A stretch of DNA of 64,000 nucleotides from Heterocephalus glaber (taxonomy: Eukaryota > Chordata > Mammalia > Rodentia > Bathyergidae): contig NW_004624742.1 of the NCBI RefSeq assembly GCF_000247695.1, positions 7,740,225 through 7,804,224 on the forward strand. Direction: 5' to 3'. Both the position numbers and the translations under genes were made by a program. Shown in pieces: positions 46,958 to 59,036 of the stretch (position 1 is the first letter of the stretch; every line of letters begins with the position of its first letter). The notes under the pieces are model-generated. The model saw only the letters and a list, made by a program, of their open reading frames with translations, was not told the DNA's origin and ran no database searches.

Positions 46958-47298
46958 CTTAGTCACTTTCTTTTTACTAGGACTTGCTACCCAACACTAA
47001 CAAGTTAAAGGAAGAGAGACTTGTTTTGGCTCACATTTATACTCTATGGTTGGGTGGCTTAAAGGCAGGATGAGATGGCAGAGGAGCATAGCAGTCAGAA
47101 AGTAGGGGGTGGGGTGGCCTGGAGAAGGAGATATAACCTTCCAGGGCATGGCCCTAGTGACCTGCATCTTCCAACAAACCCCTACTTCCTAGCATCACAT
47201 TTAGCTATAGCACCCCCACGATTCAATCATTTTTCGAAACCCCAACTGTGAGTACATGAGACTTTGGAGGAACATCTAGATATAAAACATAACATTCC
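46958..47298 (-). repeat. MaLR LTR (3' LTR of the element)
   Basis: AGTCACTTTCTTTTTACTAG to GGAACATCTAGATATAAAAC. It lacks a roughly 25-40-bp block present in the other LTR. Confidence 0.8.
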
Positions 47299-48779
47299 AC
47301 CCCTGTCCCTCAAAAGACCCATGATGCACATCTCTTTGTGCAAAACGCATTTAATCCATCTCTAAGAGTCACCAAAGTATTAACATTGCTGGATAGTCCA
47401 AGTCCAAACTCTCCACTGAGACATAAAGCAAACTTTTAGCTCTGAGCCCGTGTAAAAATAAAAAAAGAAAGTTAAATATTGTTGATATATAATGGCACAG
47501 GGTAAACCTCCCCATTCCAAAAGGGAGGAATGAGCGCATAGAAAGGAATTGGTCCAAAGCAATGCTGAAACTCAGCAGGAAAAACATTAAATCCTATAGC
47601 TCCATGTTCAGCATCTGTCATGGTGAGATGTGGGCTCCAAAGAGCTTGAACAGCCCTGGCCCTATGGTATTACCAGTCACAGCTCTCATGCTTTTTCTCT
47701 TGGGATGGCTCCACTCGCTACCTACAGCTTTCTTCAGCAGACATTCTATGTTTCTGGCTTCTCTTACTTCCTGGGGTCTTCACTACATTTTTGGCTTACT
47801 TTTACAGCTTCACATACTGCTCACTCAGAAGCACACTGCCTGGCCTCTCAGGCCTTCTTCTTAAATCTTGGTTGAAACCTCCCTGACTCCACAACTCTTG
47901 CATGCATGCCTGTAAAACAAGCACCACGAAGTCTGGTGCCAACTTGGGCAGTATCCAGACACCTTGAATGATGGCTGCAGAGGACTGCAAGTACCCAGAT
48001 GGCTGAGGACTGTAAACTCAATCCCGAGTAATCAGTCCCCCAGATCATCCTCTTTAGTAGGTTTCCTGGGCTGTTTTCTCAAAGAAAAGTCTTTCATTTT
48101 CACACCCTTGAGCCTGCTGAGTTCTTACTGATTCCTCAGATGCTTTCAAGGTATCTTTCCTATTGTCCTAAAGTAAATTTCTTGGCTTCTTTTTAAAGCT
48201 AATCTTTTCAGCAACCAAGCTCTCTCCTCAGCCAAAACTTTACAGTCCCCAACTTTACAGGATATTCCTTTCTAGCCAAACATTTTAAATCATTCATCTG
48301 TGCCATTTGTTCTTGATTTTCCAGTATAAACCTGGCTAAAAGCTGCCAAAAGTATTCATGCCACAGTGTGAACATTGGGCTGCATTGAAATTTCCTCCAC
48401 CAGATTAATTAGTCCATCATTATTACTTTCCGTCTCCCCTTAACTATCACAACAAGAGCAAAATGTAGGCAAATTTTCTGCAAGAGCATAAGACAGATGG
48501 CATAGAATCCAACTGCTGATGGAGTCCTTATTCCCAACTGAAACCTCCAGTGCCTGGCCTTCATTGTCTGCATTTTGATCAGCATTCTGGTCTTCTGAGC
48601 TCATACCAGAATCTCCCATCAAGATCAACTTACAGCATTCTAGGACTTCTCTAGCCAGGCTCTCTAAACCTTTCCAAATTCCTTATGTGTACCACTTGCA
48701 AAGGCTTTTGAACCACATGGTCAAGTAGTCACAGCAAAGACTCTGCTTCTCTGGTACCAAAAGCTGCTTTAGCTACATT

Positions 48780-49125
48780 CTTGTTCCTGAGACTCACTAC
48801 CTGACACCAATAAATTAAAAGAAGAGAGATTAATTTTGGCTCACATTTACAGTCCATGGTCAACTGGCTCCACAGCAAGACAGCATGACAGAGGGGCATG
48901 GTGGATGAAAGCTGCTCACATCATAGCAGCTAGAAAGCAGAGAGAGAAGGTGGAGCTGGAAAGGGAGATATACTCTTATATGTCACAACCCCAGTGACCT
49001 GCATTTTCCAACCAGGCCCTTCTCCTAACATCACATTTAGCTATAGTGCCTCCAAGATTCAGTCACCTTTCAAAAGCCTGTGAGTTCATGAGGTTTTTGT
49101 GGGGGAAAACTAGATAAGAACTATA
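48780..49125 (-). repeat. MaLR LTR (5' LTR of the element)
   Basis: GAGACTCACTACCTGACACC to AAAACTAGATAAGAACTAT. It includes the extra GAAAGCTGCTCACATCATAG block. Confidence 0.8.
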
Positions 49126-49924
49126 AAAGAATTGTCCTCAAAGTAGTTGGGCTTGGAGTCTGTCTGTCTCTCCTGAGGTTATGGTCAGCTGAACCCTTGA
49201 CAGAGGGTGGAAGGTCTGCTTCCAAAGACTCATTCACCTCCTGGAAAGTTAGTGCTGGCTCCACAAAGGAAGCCTCAGTTCCTCTTCTCATGTGGTCTTT
49301 GCAGTGCTGCTGAGGGTCCTTTCCCCTGTGGAAGTCATGCAAGAGAGGCAAGGACAGAGATGCAATGTCTTTAGGACTGAAACTCAAAGTCAAACACCGT
49401 CACTTCCACAGAATTCTATTGCTCACTCAGGGCAATGTGGAAGGACATTATACAGGGACGTGGTCCTTGGGAAACAAGGATCATTGGTGACATCTTGGAT
49501 GCTGGCTATCCAGGAAGTAAGTAAGGCAGGAATGCTCTCAATTCACTTGGCATCCACCCCAACTATGAAAGTCAGAAAAACAAAGTAAATTCTATGAAGG
49601 TAAGGATTTACTTTTTTCTAGGTATTTACTGGTTCAGACTTTGGACATTATCTATCCCCTAATAGCATTTCAATAAATGATTTTTGCAATAAAAAATCAG
49701 AAAAATTTTAAAAAGCATTTTTAAAAGCATCTCTGTGAAATAGTAGAAATACTGATTTATTTTCAGCTTCAAGGAAGACAGACATGCCTTTGAAATGTGG
49801 TATCCGGTGCCTTCTTGTATTATAGATACCCAAAACAACATTGAAAAACTAAAACCCAGTAAGTCTCTGCCATATTAATTCAAATTCACCAGCTTTTAGA
49901 AGCATGATTTAATCAGGGAGGTAA
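49126..49924. other. Intergenic, nothing recognised
   Basis: Overlapping short frames on both strands at 49121-49588 have no recognised similarity. Confidence 0.45.
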
Positions 49925-50070
49925 TGTAACACAGCAGTAGATGCAGAAGAACTGAGATTTTTGTCTAGGTCCTAGCTTGGCAAATTCAGGCAAGTCATTT
50001 CTCTCTGGGCCTCAGTCTCCCTATCTGTAAAATTAGAGATTTGGATTAAATGATACAAAGACACTTCTAG
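49925..50070 (-). repeat. MIR SINE
   Basis: TAGGTCCTAGCTTGGCAAAT, GGGCCTCAGTCTCCCTATCT and GTAAAATTAGAGATTTGGAT. Confidence 0.75.
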
Positions 50071-50152
50071 CATGAACACTCTGATATTGTTTGTTTCATC
50101 TCAGCTTGAAATTCAACATATACTTAAAACTAGGCTTACAAGAAACTATTTC

Positions 50153-50370
50153 TGGAAGTGGGGATGTAGCTCAGTGATAGCGTACCTAACTACTATATAT
50201 GAAGCTCTGAGTTTGATCATTATTGTTCATTCTCCATTCCTACTCAATGCCTGCAGTCCCTGGCAACCACTAATCTGCTTTCTGGCACTATAGATTTGTC
50301 TATTCTAGACATTTCCTATAAATAGAATTATGCAAAATGCAATCTTTTGTGTTCAGCCTGTGTGATATTA
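50153..50370. repeat. ID SINE fragment (+) abutting an old L1 3' piece (-)
   Basis: 50153-50218 is an ID (GTGGGGATGTAGCTCAGTGA, GAGTTTGATCA). From 50220, CCCTGGCAACCACTAATCTG and TGTCTATTCTAGACATTTCC are the complement of an L1M 3' end. Confidence 0.75.
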
Positions 50371-51717
50371 TAATTGAATGAGAAATATATGTTTGGTCTC
50401 TGCCTCCAATTCCGGCAGACAGCTAAAATCCTTGGAATCTCTGGAGTGATGTCTTTTGTATGCTAATGAGATGACCAGTGTCTAGGACTGGATATTCAGG
50501 CAGAGGGACTGTGGGAATCTGGCCTATTAAATTTGAAATTTGAGGGGAGTGTTAAAGTAGGATGTGCTAAATTCCATCAGAAGAATCCATGCCAGCTTCA
50601 GGGGAATGGGAGCCATGAGCAGACAGTTCCATGTACTTACCTAAAGTGGCCACTGGCCCCATGAAATAAGTGGATGTGGGGAGCTGCAGTAGTACAGAGA
50701 TAGGCTGAATGGAGCATGTTCTTCTTGCATCCTTTGAGGCATAAAATAACTATAAGAGCTGTTCGGTTAGCCAGCAAAAGAAACAGATTGCTGCTGGCTG
50801 TATGGCAGATTTCCCTCTTGGAAGGCCCCGCACATAGCTGGCTAGTGAGACTGCTGGTGGCAGCCTTGGGAGCTCCTGAAGGGAATAGACCCTGACTCTG
50901 GACTGGGCTTCAGTTACCTCCTGGAAGCTGTAAGTCCTCAGAAGGCCATAGGAGAACCAGAACAGAAGATATTGCACCAGTTTGAGTGGTCAAGTCACAC
51001 CTCCTCAGACCAAGAACACAGGATATAGTCTATAATGTCCAGTGGGCAGAGAGATACTTCCTCAGAGAAATAGTTGGATAGAAAATTAGAATGAACAGGC
51101 AGTTTGAACATCAGCTGTCTGAGACAGAGGATGGGGGATAAAGGCCTGGGAGACTGTCATGCTGGTCCACATGAGTGGCTAAGAGAGTGTTCCTAGTAAG
51201 TGATTTTCCTCTTTCCCTAGTGGATCTGGAAAGAAGAAAGGGATAGGCAAGGATACTAGTCACAATCATATAATTTTTACCCAGGGAGAAATATGCTGGT
51301 ACAATGTCAATACTTCTTCACCTTTCTTCTCCATATCACCTCAACATGCATCTTCCTGATGCTGTGATCACAGGACCCAGTCTGCAAATATAAGTGCTGG
51401 AAGCAGTGATGATTCCTAAGAAAGAAATTTTAGTTACGTTTTTAAATCTTGTGTTATTGAGCTTCCCATCATGTGACAAAAATACTTGAAAAAAATCAAT
51501 TTGAAGAAAAAATTTACTTTGGCTCATAGTTTCAGAGGTTTCAGTCTATGGTCATATGGCTCTGGTGTTCCTGGGCCTGTGGTGAGGTAGAACATTGTGG
51601 TGCTGTAGAACACTGTGGTGATAGAGAATGGCAGAGGAATGCTACTTACCTCAGGACAGCCAGGAAACAGATACAGCAAAGGAGCCAAGGGGCTAGAGAC
51701 AAAATATACCCTTCAAA

Positions 51718-51826
51718 TAACCTGTAATTCCAGCACTTGGGAGGCTGAGGCCATCAGATTGCTGTGAATATGAGGACAGCCTGGGCTATATAGTGAGTTC
51801 AATACCAGCCTGAGTTCAGCCTGGCG
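51718..51826 (+). repeat. B1 SINE, 3' truncated
   Basis: CCTGTAATTCCAGCACTTGG, GGGCTATATAGTGAGTTCAA and CCAGCCTGAG. It ends where the solo LTR begins. Confidence 0.85.
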
Positions 51827-52217
51827 TGTGTCAGTTACCCTTCTCTCGTTGCTTAGACAAAATACCCAACACCCAAAGTTAAAGGGGGAAAGGTTTATTT
51901 AGCTTACAATTCAGAGAGGTTTCAGTCCATAGCTGACTGGCCCCAAGGGAGGGTGGTGTGGCAGACAGGGCTTGCAGAGGAAAAACAGTTCATGGCACCC
52001 ACAGGGTAGCAAAGGCAACAAGGAACCTTAACAGCATCTCCCTGCCCCTTTTATCTTATTCAGACTACCTAGGGCCTATAGCACTCGTACCCTTAATCGT
52101 AGTGCCCTCAGGCCTAGCCCTACCATGAATCAACCACACACTCTAGATTCAACCACTTCCAAAATAGCCTATAACTACATGAGGCTTTGGTGGGACATCT
52201 AGACATGAACCATAACA
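51827..52217 (-). repeat. Solo LTR (MaLR/ERVL type), reverse copy of the 29033 subfamily
   Basis: TGTGTCAGTTACCCTTCTCT to CATGAACCATAACA, flanked by TGGCG / TGGCA. It is the complement of 29033-29412 along the whole length, including AAAGGGGGAAAGGTTTATTT and GGGACATCTAGAC. Confidence 0.85.
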
Positions 52218-52222
52218 TGGCA

Positions 52223-52268
52223 TCTATATCTATATCTATATCTATATCTATATCTATATCTATATCTA
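52223..52268 (+). repeat. (TATATC)n hexamer microsatellite
   Basis: About eight perfect ATCTAT units. Confidence 0.95.
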
Positions 52269-53165
52269 GAGAGATGTAGATAAAGATATGGCCTCAACTA
52301 CCTACTTCTTCCAACCAGACCCCATCTCCTAAGTTTCTACCACTTTCCCAATGGCACCACCAGCTGGGGACCACACTTGACCCACTGGGGCACCTTCTAC
52401 ATACAAACCTATGGGTCAGATGGGACAGGTTGTATCTTTACTTCGTCTCACAACAGTGGGTCTAGCAGTGAATATAGCTGTAATGACTGGTCCTGCACCT
52501 ATTTACCTTACCTTAGCTGAATGGGAGTGGTCTGAAGGGAGGCACTTGCTAGTCTACCAAGTATTGGTGCCTATAATCTAGACCAGTATGTGGGCAAACC
52601 TAATGTCCCTACCAAAGATAGAAATATTTGGGTATAAATTAAGAGAAAGAGAAATAGTAGCTGAGGGACTATGAATACGAGGGTTATGTAATAGGAGAAA
52701 TTCAATATTTTATTAACGCTTTGAAAGAGGCTCAGACAAAGAGGTAAGATTGTCTCTCAGCTCAGATATACTGAATACCTGAAAGAGTGAAGGTTCCTAT
52801 CTTCGTAGGCTTTTGGAACCTGACAACATTGAATGGAGGCCTGCAGACCTGAGTGATGTCACTTGGGGGAGATATTTCATACAATGTGATAAAGGACTGG
52901 ACTTAATGGACTTATAAATGACTGAAAGGGATGCTAGTAGTGGGCCACTATCTTCTGAAGTGTATTGTTTTCTTTCCTGTCCATGGCCAGAGAACAGGGA
53001 GTGTCCTGTGATATCATGATATAATAAGAAATATGCAGACTATCTGGTCTTTGCTGCTGGTTTCTGGCACACAGTTCCTGAAACCCTTCAGAATTCTGGA
53101 GTGATTCAAGAGGGTCTTTTGTACACTAATGAGATGGTTGTTAGCTGGGGGCTCCTGGATAGCCT

Positions 53166-53720
53166 CAGTTTATTATTGAATTGTAAGAGTTCTTTATATA
53201 TTTTAGATACAAGCCTCTTATTAGATATATATGATTTTCTATGGGCTATTTCACTTTCTTTTTTGTCTTTTTTTTTTTTCTGGCAGTACTGGGGATTAGA
53301 CCCAGGGTCTTGGGCATGCTAGACATGGCCTCTTGACTTTCTTGATGATGTCCTTTGAAGCATCAAGCTTTTAACTTTGATGATGTCCAATTTATCTCCC
53401 CCCAATCCCCGGCAATGCTGAGGAATCAAACCAAGGCTCTCACACTTGCTAATAAGCAAACACTCTATAACCGAGCTACATTCCTAACCCCAGTTTTGTT
53501 TGTTTGTTTGTTTGTTTGTTTTTGAGACAAGGTGTTGCTATGTTGCTCAGGCTGACAATGAACTCACTATGTAGCCCGGGGTGGCTTTGAACGTGCAGCA
53601 ATCCTTGGCCTCTCAAGTGCAGGAATTACAGGCATGTGCCAACATGCCCATCCCTGCCCCAATTTATATGTATTCTTCTGTTGCTTGTCCTTTTGGAATC
53701 ATATTCTAATGCTGTTTTTG
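53166..53720 (-). repeat. Old L1 fragments interrupted by ID and B1-ID copies
   Basis: TTCTTTATATATTTTAGATA and GTCCTTTTGGAATCATATTC are reverse L1. Within it lie an ID (53270-53338), a B1-ID dimer (53395-53652, GCTGAGGAATCAAACCAAGG, GAGACAAGGTGTTGCTATGT) and a (GTTT)n tract at 53497-53521. Confidence 0.7.
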
Positions 53721-53732
53721 TTTAGGTTGGAT

Positions 53733-53733
53733 T

Positions 53734-53766
<33 letters not shown>

Positions 53767-53870
53767 GCGTGTTTTGTTTCATTTTGTTTTTGTGGTGCTG
53801 ACTGAACCCAGGGTCTGTGACCGCTAAGCACAGGCTCTTCCACCAAGCTATAACCCCAGTATCTAGGGCT
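53733..53870 (-). repeat. (TG)n microsatellite followed by an ID SINE
   Basis: A TG run at 53733-53770, then GTGGTGCTGACTGAACCCAG and CACCAAGCTATAACCCCAGT. Confidence 0.75.
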
Positions 53871-55170
53871 GTTTTGGAAGCTTTTATTCCTCTAGTTCCT
53901 TGGTCAAGGTTAGAAAAATAGTTTTGATTTTCCTTTTTTGTCTCCAAATTACTTAGAACAGTAGAAGCTAATATGTATTGAGTATGTACTAAGTGTCAGG
54001 CTCTTATTAAGAGTTCAGACAGCCTGGATACGCAGTCCAGGATCTCAGGACCAGTGAAGGTCAACTCAGCTGACCTGACTCAGGAGCCAATATTCACAAT
54101 CGCTGCACTTCTCCACTGAAAGTGCCCCCCCATCTTGATATTTGCTTCATTTTTGCAAGAGAAAAATGGTGCATCTGCTGTTGGTGTTGGACACATTACT
54201 CTGCCTATGTTCTTTGTTCCCTGCCCTGCCCTGAGGTGAGTTCCCTGCCCCACCCTTCCTAGGACTGCCAGAGTCTACAGACTCTTCAACACACACACAG
54301 ACTTGTCCAAAAAGGCAAAACAACACCCTCCTTCATGACACATGAGCCTTAATAATTACCCCATTTATGCCCGAGGTTGCAGTTTTTTGAATTTTTGCAT
54401 GAATTCTTATGTTACCTAGAAAAATTTAAGTAACAGAATTTGAAGAGAAAAAATCTTTACTAGATTCTATTGTTTCATTATGTAGCATTCTAATAATGAA
54501 ATATTAGGCATAATTAATAGCCCAGTGCCTCTCACCTCACCCTGACTGTGCTGAGTCTTTCCTTTTGTTATGACAGTCTAGGCTTCGACATCCAGGGACA
54601 GCTTGACACTCCTGGGAAGTGAATTTAACTCTGGGACTTGTCTTGGAACTTGCACTAAAGCTCCCAGTTTTAAAATAGTCCAACTGTCAATTCAGTCAAC
54701 CAATCTTGTAGGGCAGTAGATGACAAAAACCAAATCAGAGTAGTTTCTCAGCTCTTCCTTGGGCTTTGACAATATTGATGTTTTGACATGAACTTTTTTT
54801 TTTTTTAAATAAATGAGGTTAGAATTTCCCAGCAGGAGCCCAGAACTCCCCATTCCATTCCCATCGGATCTTGTCCAACTACCTATCAAATCCATTTGAA
54901 TCTACTTCAGAAATGTCTCTTGCCTCCCTTTCCCATTCCATCCTTCCTGCCACTATACCAGTTCAGATCCTTATCATAGCCTAGGTTGGTGTAACTGGTC
55001 ACATTTCTGTCTTTTTTTTTCCCATCTTACTGAATTGAATTATCTCTTCATCATTGTCTCCCCACCACCACCACCACAGACTACATGATCCTAATGGTTT
55101 GGTCGAAGGCCAAAAGGAATTAATTCCCCCAGAACCTAGCATAGAAGCTGACATCAAAAGGCATTTAATT
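53871..55170. other. Intergenic, MIR scrap only
   Basis: A MIR core (TATTGAGTATGTACTAAGTG) lies at 53960-54010. Nothing else recognised. Confidence 0.45.
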
Positions 55171-55171
55171 A

Positions 55172-55365
55172 GAGCTGGGTGTGGTGGCACAGGCCTGTAA
55201 TCCCGGCTCTCTAGGAGGATGAGAGAGGAGATTATAAATTTGAGACCAGCCTGGGCAACTTAGTGACTTAGCAACTCTTGTTTCAAAATAAAAAATAAAA
55301 AGTACTGGGGATCTAGCTCAGTGAGAAGACCCTGAATCAATTGCCATCACACACACACAAAAAGG
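55172..55365 (+). repeat. B1-ID composite SINE
   Basis: GAGCTGGGTGTGGTGGCACA and CCAGCCTGGGCAACTTAGTG, then TACTGGGGATCTAGCTCAGT and a short (CA)n end. Confidence 0.92.
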
Positions 55366-55499
55366 CATTAATTAACACTGTGGAAGAAATATTAAGTGCC
55401 ACACTTTTCCAACACTGTTTACAAATCCTTAAGGAAAAGACCTTGTTATGCAAACAATTAAATCTCATATGGCCCAGGTGTGCCAGGAACTCTTCCTGT

Positions 55500-55730
55500 C
55501 CCATTATGTGGATGGGCTTTGCTAGTGCTTCAGGTAAGAAAGAAGGGAATGGAGTTAATATGAGAAAATGAAAAAATGGATAGGGAGGGGTGGAGGGGTT
55601 GAAGGGAGGGCAGGGGAATGGGGAAAAAATAAGAACCAAGAGAGATTATGTAAAGGTGCAAATTTCCAAAGATGAATGTCATTATATTGTATACCTAAAA
55701 TGTACCAATAAAATTAATTTTTTTAAAAAG
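55500..55730 (+). repeat. L1 3'UTR, strongly 5' truncated
   Basis: It carries the purine-rich 3'UTR (GGGAGGGGTGGAGGGGTTGA) and the end CTAAAATGTACCAATAAAAT. Same subfamily as 59688-60434 and 62455-63390. Confidence 0.92.
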
Positions 55731-57375
55731 ACAAAGTAGGTACCGTGTTTCCCACAATAAGGGATCTCTGCTGGCCGTGTAGGGGTGGAAAGTTGTAATA
55801 CTCATCATAAGGGTCAGAACCAACACATCTATAGCAAAAGACAGGTTAGCAAGAGAAAACTTTTATGAATTTATTTATCAAAGCTGTATGTGACACGGGA
55901 GATGAAGAAATGAAGACCTATGAAAACAGGGTGTTTTATGCTTACATTAAATAAAGAATGGATGTCTATGTAGCATTGTCATTGAATAAAAAGGGTACAA
56001 CCTAATGGCAACAACTGAAGGGAAAGCCAGCAAGACCTGACCTGATCTGTCTGATCAGATTGTGTGCAGCCTCTCTGTGTAGCACTCCTTCCTCTGGGTA
56101 CAGGCCCTGCCACCTGTTACCTGAAGATCTTCACAAGAAGAGGGAACAGATGGCAACATTTTGGGGCTTATGGCTTGCTTTGAGACAGAGGAGTTCTAGT
56201 TTCTATGACTCACTGTGTGGAAGTGAAATTCTTGTTTCTGTGACTAGCTTTGGGGGAGAGAAGGGCTAGAGACAGGAGGGTGGAGAAAGTCAGAAAAACC
56301 TCGCTTCTGGGCCCCTTCTCATCCCTCAGTTCGATGCCTTCAGCATGTCAGAGAACCATACTCTAGGGTATTGAGTGCTGAGTCCTAACACCCATAAGCT
56401 TTTCCTTATCTTAGTCATGGGGGAGAATCCAGCCTGTGTCCCTCTCAAATCCACCTCCCTACCAAGTGAGCAGATATTTGTTTTCTAAACACATCCACAC
56501 CATTTTTCCAAGTTTGAATACATCCTGAACACTGATAAAGGAGTAACCAAACTTTTTTCCCCAAAAATTTAGGTAAGCATTACAGTGTCAGTCAGAACAA
56601 GAGGATCAGGAGTCAACACCCTCTCTGAGTAATCTGATTCCTATTGTCAGAGGGAGAAAGGTGGAGGTCAAGTGGACAGGACTGGGGCGCAAAACGCAGG
56701 CCTTCAGGAGGCATCCCCAACAGCTGCTTCCTTGCTCTTTGTCTACCTCCCTAGGCCTCTGCTGACCCCTCTTAGGTCCTCTTTCTTGGGCTCCTATCTG
56801 GTGTCCCCAAACCTCCGCCACAGCAATCTGCTACATTGTGCCCCATCTCCTACAAGAGAAAGTGGTCTGGGTTGTGGCCTTCTTTTATTATTAAAGATAG
56901 GAAGATTAATGCTTTGGATTCCTCCTGGATGTTAAAGGAAGGTTTCCTCTGCCCAACCTCAGCTACTCTGAGGTGGGAGGAATGTGGGGTAGTGCTGGAG
57001 TGGAGATGCTTTAAATTCATCTCATTCTGGGGCTGTGAAGGCTGATGGCTTGGCCAAGTTTCCTTCTGAATTTCCTAAGAATAAATATCTCCCCAGAGCC
57101 ACTATTACTCTTCTCCTAAAAACAATGTGGACCAGTAGCAAAGGAGCAAAGTAATTGTGAGGCTATTAGTATATTCTTCATCTAATCTTATTATTAAAAT
57201 TCTGGCATTATTGTGGTAAAGGCATTTTTGTTTTATTTCTGGGTCTATTTCATTCCAAAAGCCCCTCATTAGTTGAGACTGTTTACTTCCTAACATCTCT
57301 ACCAAGATAAGAGAGCTTATCCAGCCACAGCAACAAATAGAAATTTACAAGTTTATACATAGAATTAACAAAATA
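55731..57375. other. Intergenic, moderately GC-rich, unassigned
   Basis: It could include an old LTR (about 55,740-56,480) but I cannot name it. Short open frames on both strands near 56,600-57,000 have no recognised similarity. Confidence 0.4.
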
Positions 57376-57490
57376 AGCCTGGCATGGTGGTGCGTGCCTA
57401 TAATCCCAGCACTCTGGAGACTGAGACAGGAGGACTGCCGAAAGTTCAAGGCCAGCCTGTGCTACATGGTGAGACCCTGTTAAAAAAAAA
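57376..57490 (+). repeat. B1 SINE
   Basis: AGCCTGGCATGGTGGTGCGT, TAATCCCAGCACTCTGGAGA and TGGTGAGACCCTGTTAAAAA. Confidence 0.93.
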
Positions 57491-57566
57491 TTAACAGATA
57501 ATTGTAAAGACTATGTTTATAAATTTGGGGCCTTGATCTATAAAGTGTCCTTAAAAAACTGATGTC

Positions 57567-57741
57567 CTGGACTAGGGATTTTGCTTAGTGGCACCTGCAT
57601 CTGCCTCGAAAGCACAAGATCCTGAGTTCAATCCCTGGTACCAAAAAAACAGGGCCGGGGATTTAGCTCAGTGGTTTCAACGCCTGCTGCACAAGCACAA
57701 GGACCAGAGTTCGATCCCCAGTACCAAAAAAAAAAAACAAC
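57567..57741 (+). repeat. Tandem pair of ID SINEs inside one target-site duplication
   Basis: Two head-to-tail ID bodies (57567-57650 and 57651-57741), each ending GGTACCAAAAAA or AGTACCAAAAAA. The outer flanks are AAAAAACTGATGTC and AAAAAACGGATGTC; no duplication is visible between the two. Confidence 0.9.
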
Positions 57742-57755
57742 AAAAAAACGGATGT

Positions 57756-59033
57756 CTTTAATTTCAAAGGAAAGAGTGAGATTCCTAAGGAACATGTGTC
57801 TTTTTGTCAAGAGACTTCTTCTGCTAGCTTATTCTACGCAAGATGATAGGAACCAATCTAAGATTTCCAGCAGATTCTTAGAATTCAATGTAACTCAATT
57901 AATGCTTACTAAATATTTGCTATATGTAGTACTGAGTGATGAAGATGCAGTATTTTCATGGTTTCTACAAACTTGCTTTGAAAAAGAATATGCCAGAACA
58001 AATGTTGAGAAAACAGGTATTTCTTTTGCCATGTCAAACTAACAGCAAAGGAAGAAAATATTATTCCAAAATGATTTATCCCCCAAATGCTAAACCCTAC
58101 TGAGGATTCTCACAAGATAGGCCGTTGGGGTTCAGAAGTTTATGGAAAATCATTTCAAATTCCTTCTGTTTTTTCCCTTGGTAGTGACTTCACTTAACCT
58201 TGAGAGTGACAAAAGAAACTTGTTCAACACTGAAAAGAAAGAAAGGATTTAAACAATAATTCAATCTTAACCATTTCAACTGGAAATACAAGCAAAAAGT
58301 AGTGCCAGAAAAATGAATCAGAGATATAGCTGGGAGAAATTGTAACTTTTTCTTACACTATTTCAAATGAGAGAAATCATTCATCAGAATCTAAAAGGAA
58401 ACAGTTTCTGAGGGAGGAACTCAGCTATGCTACTACTGGGCTTCAGAAATACCCTAATTTTCCATTCATCTTTGTTTTAAAAAAATCATCAACCGCCATT
58501 GGAAAATTCCAGGCATAGGCAAATTAACTGTTATTATTATGTAAATGTCATTGGTCAGAATATTTCTATAACTTATCCAGATAGCCTTTTTTATAATAAT
58601 GTGACACATTATTACCAAACATATTTATCCTTCTACCTTCATTTTAATGTCAGATGCTACATGAAATTTGCATCCCCACAACAAATGTTTTAGAAGCAGT
58701 CATTCTTGACTATTTGCCCACTGCTATTTACTGAAAATACAAATAGGCTGGGTTTGGTTTTGATTTTACACTCAGGAAATGTTGTCATCTGCTCTTTTTT
58801 GATCAAAACATAAAAATCGTTCACATGTTTAATTTCTTGTCTCATCACCTATTTGTTCTGTTGGCTCAGCCAACAAGTCCGAATCCAAGTATCCATTCTC
58901 TCTATTTCCATTGCTACTGTCTGGATCCAGACCTTCAACATCTTGCCCAAGAAATACTACTCCAGCCTCCTAGAACCCATTCTCTTTCCATGCTTGCTCC
59001 TTAAAATCCATCCTTCTTATAGCTCCAGATTCA
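57756..59033. other. Intergenic, nothing recognised
   Basis: AT-rich unique sequence. Confidence 0.45.
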
Positions 59034-59036
59034 TCT

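Larger units (their letters stand above)
46958..49125 (-). mobile_element. Complete but degenerate ERVL-MaLR retroelement (LTR, internal, LTR)
   Basis: Two related LTRs in the same orientation (about 46958-47298 and 48780-49125) flank about 1.5 kb of internal sequence with MaLR-internal features such as CCCATTCCAAAAGGGAGGAA and GTCCAAAGCAATGCTGAAAC. LTR pieces in common are GGCTCACATTTA, GTGACCTGCAT and CATCACATTTAGCTATAG. There is no coding capacity, as expected for MaLR elements, which move non-autonomously using ERVL proteins. Confidence 0.82.
51446..52430 (-). repeat. MaLR-type LTR split by a B1, a solo LTR and a microsatellite
   Basis: The left part is 51446-51717 (TTTACTTTGGCTCATAGTTT, CAGTCTATGGTCATATGGCT). 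The right part is 52270-52430 (TCTTCCAACCAGACCCCATC, CCAATGGCACCACCAGCTGG). Together they give one LTR in reverse. Confidence 0.7.
50371..53165 (+). mobile_element. Broken ERVL-like LTR element with nested insertions
   Basis: The 5' LTR-like part (about 50371-50960) and a truncated 3' LTR-like part (53011-53165) share TGTGATAT, GAAATAT, TCTGGAGTGAT and CTAATGAGATG, with the middle looking like decayed internal sequence. The internal part is interrupted at about 51446-52430 by a second LTR, which carries a B1, a solo LTR and a microsatellite. No retroviral protein frame survives. Family assignment rests on memory of LTR features. Confidence 0.55.
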
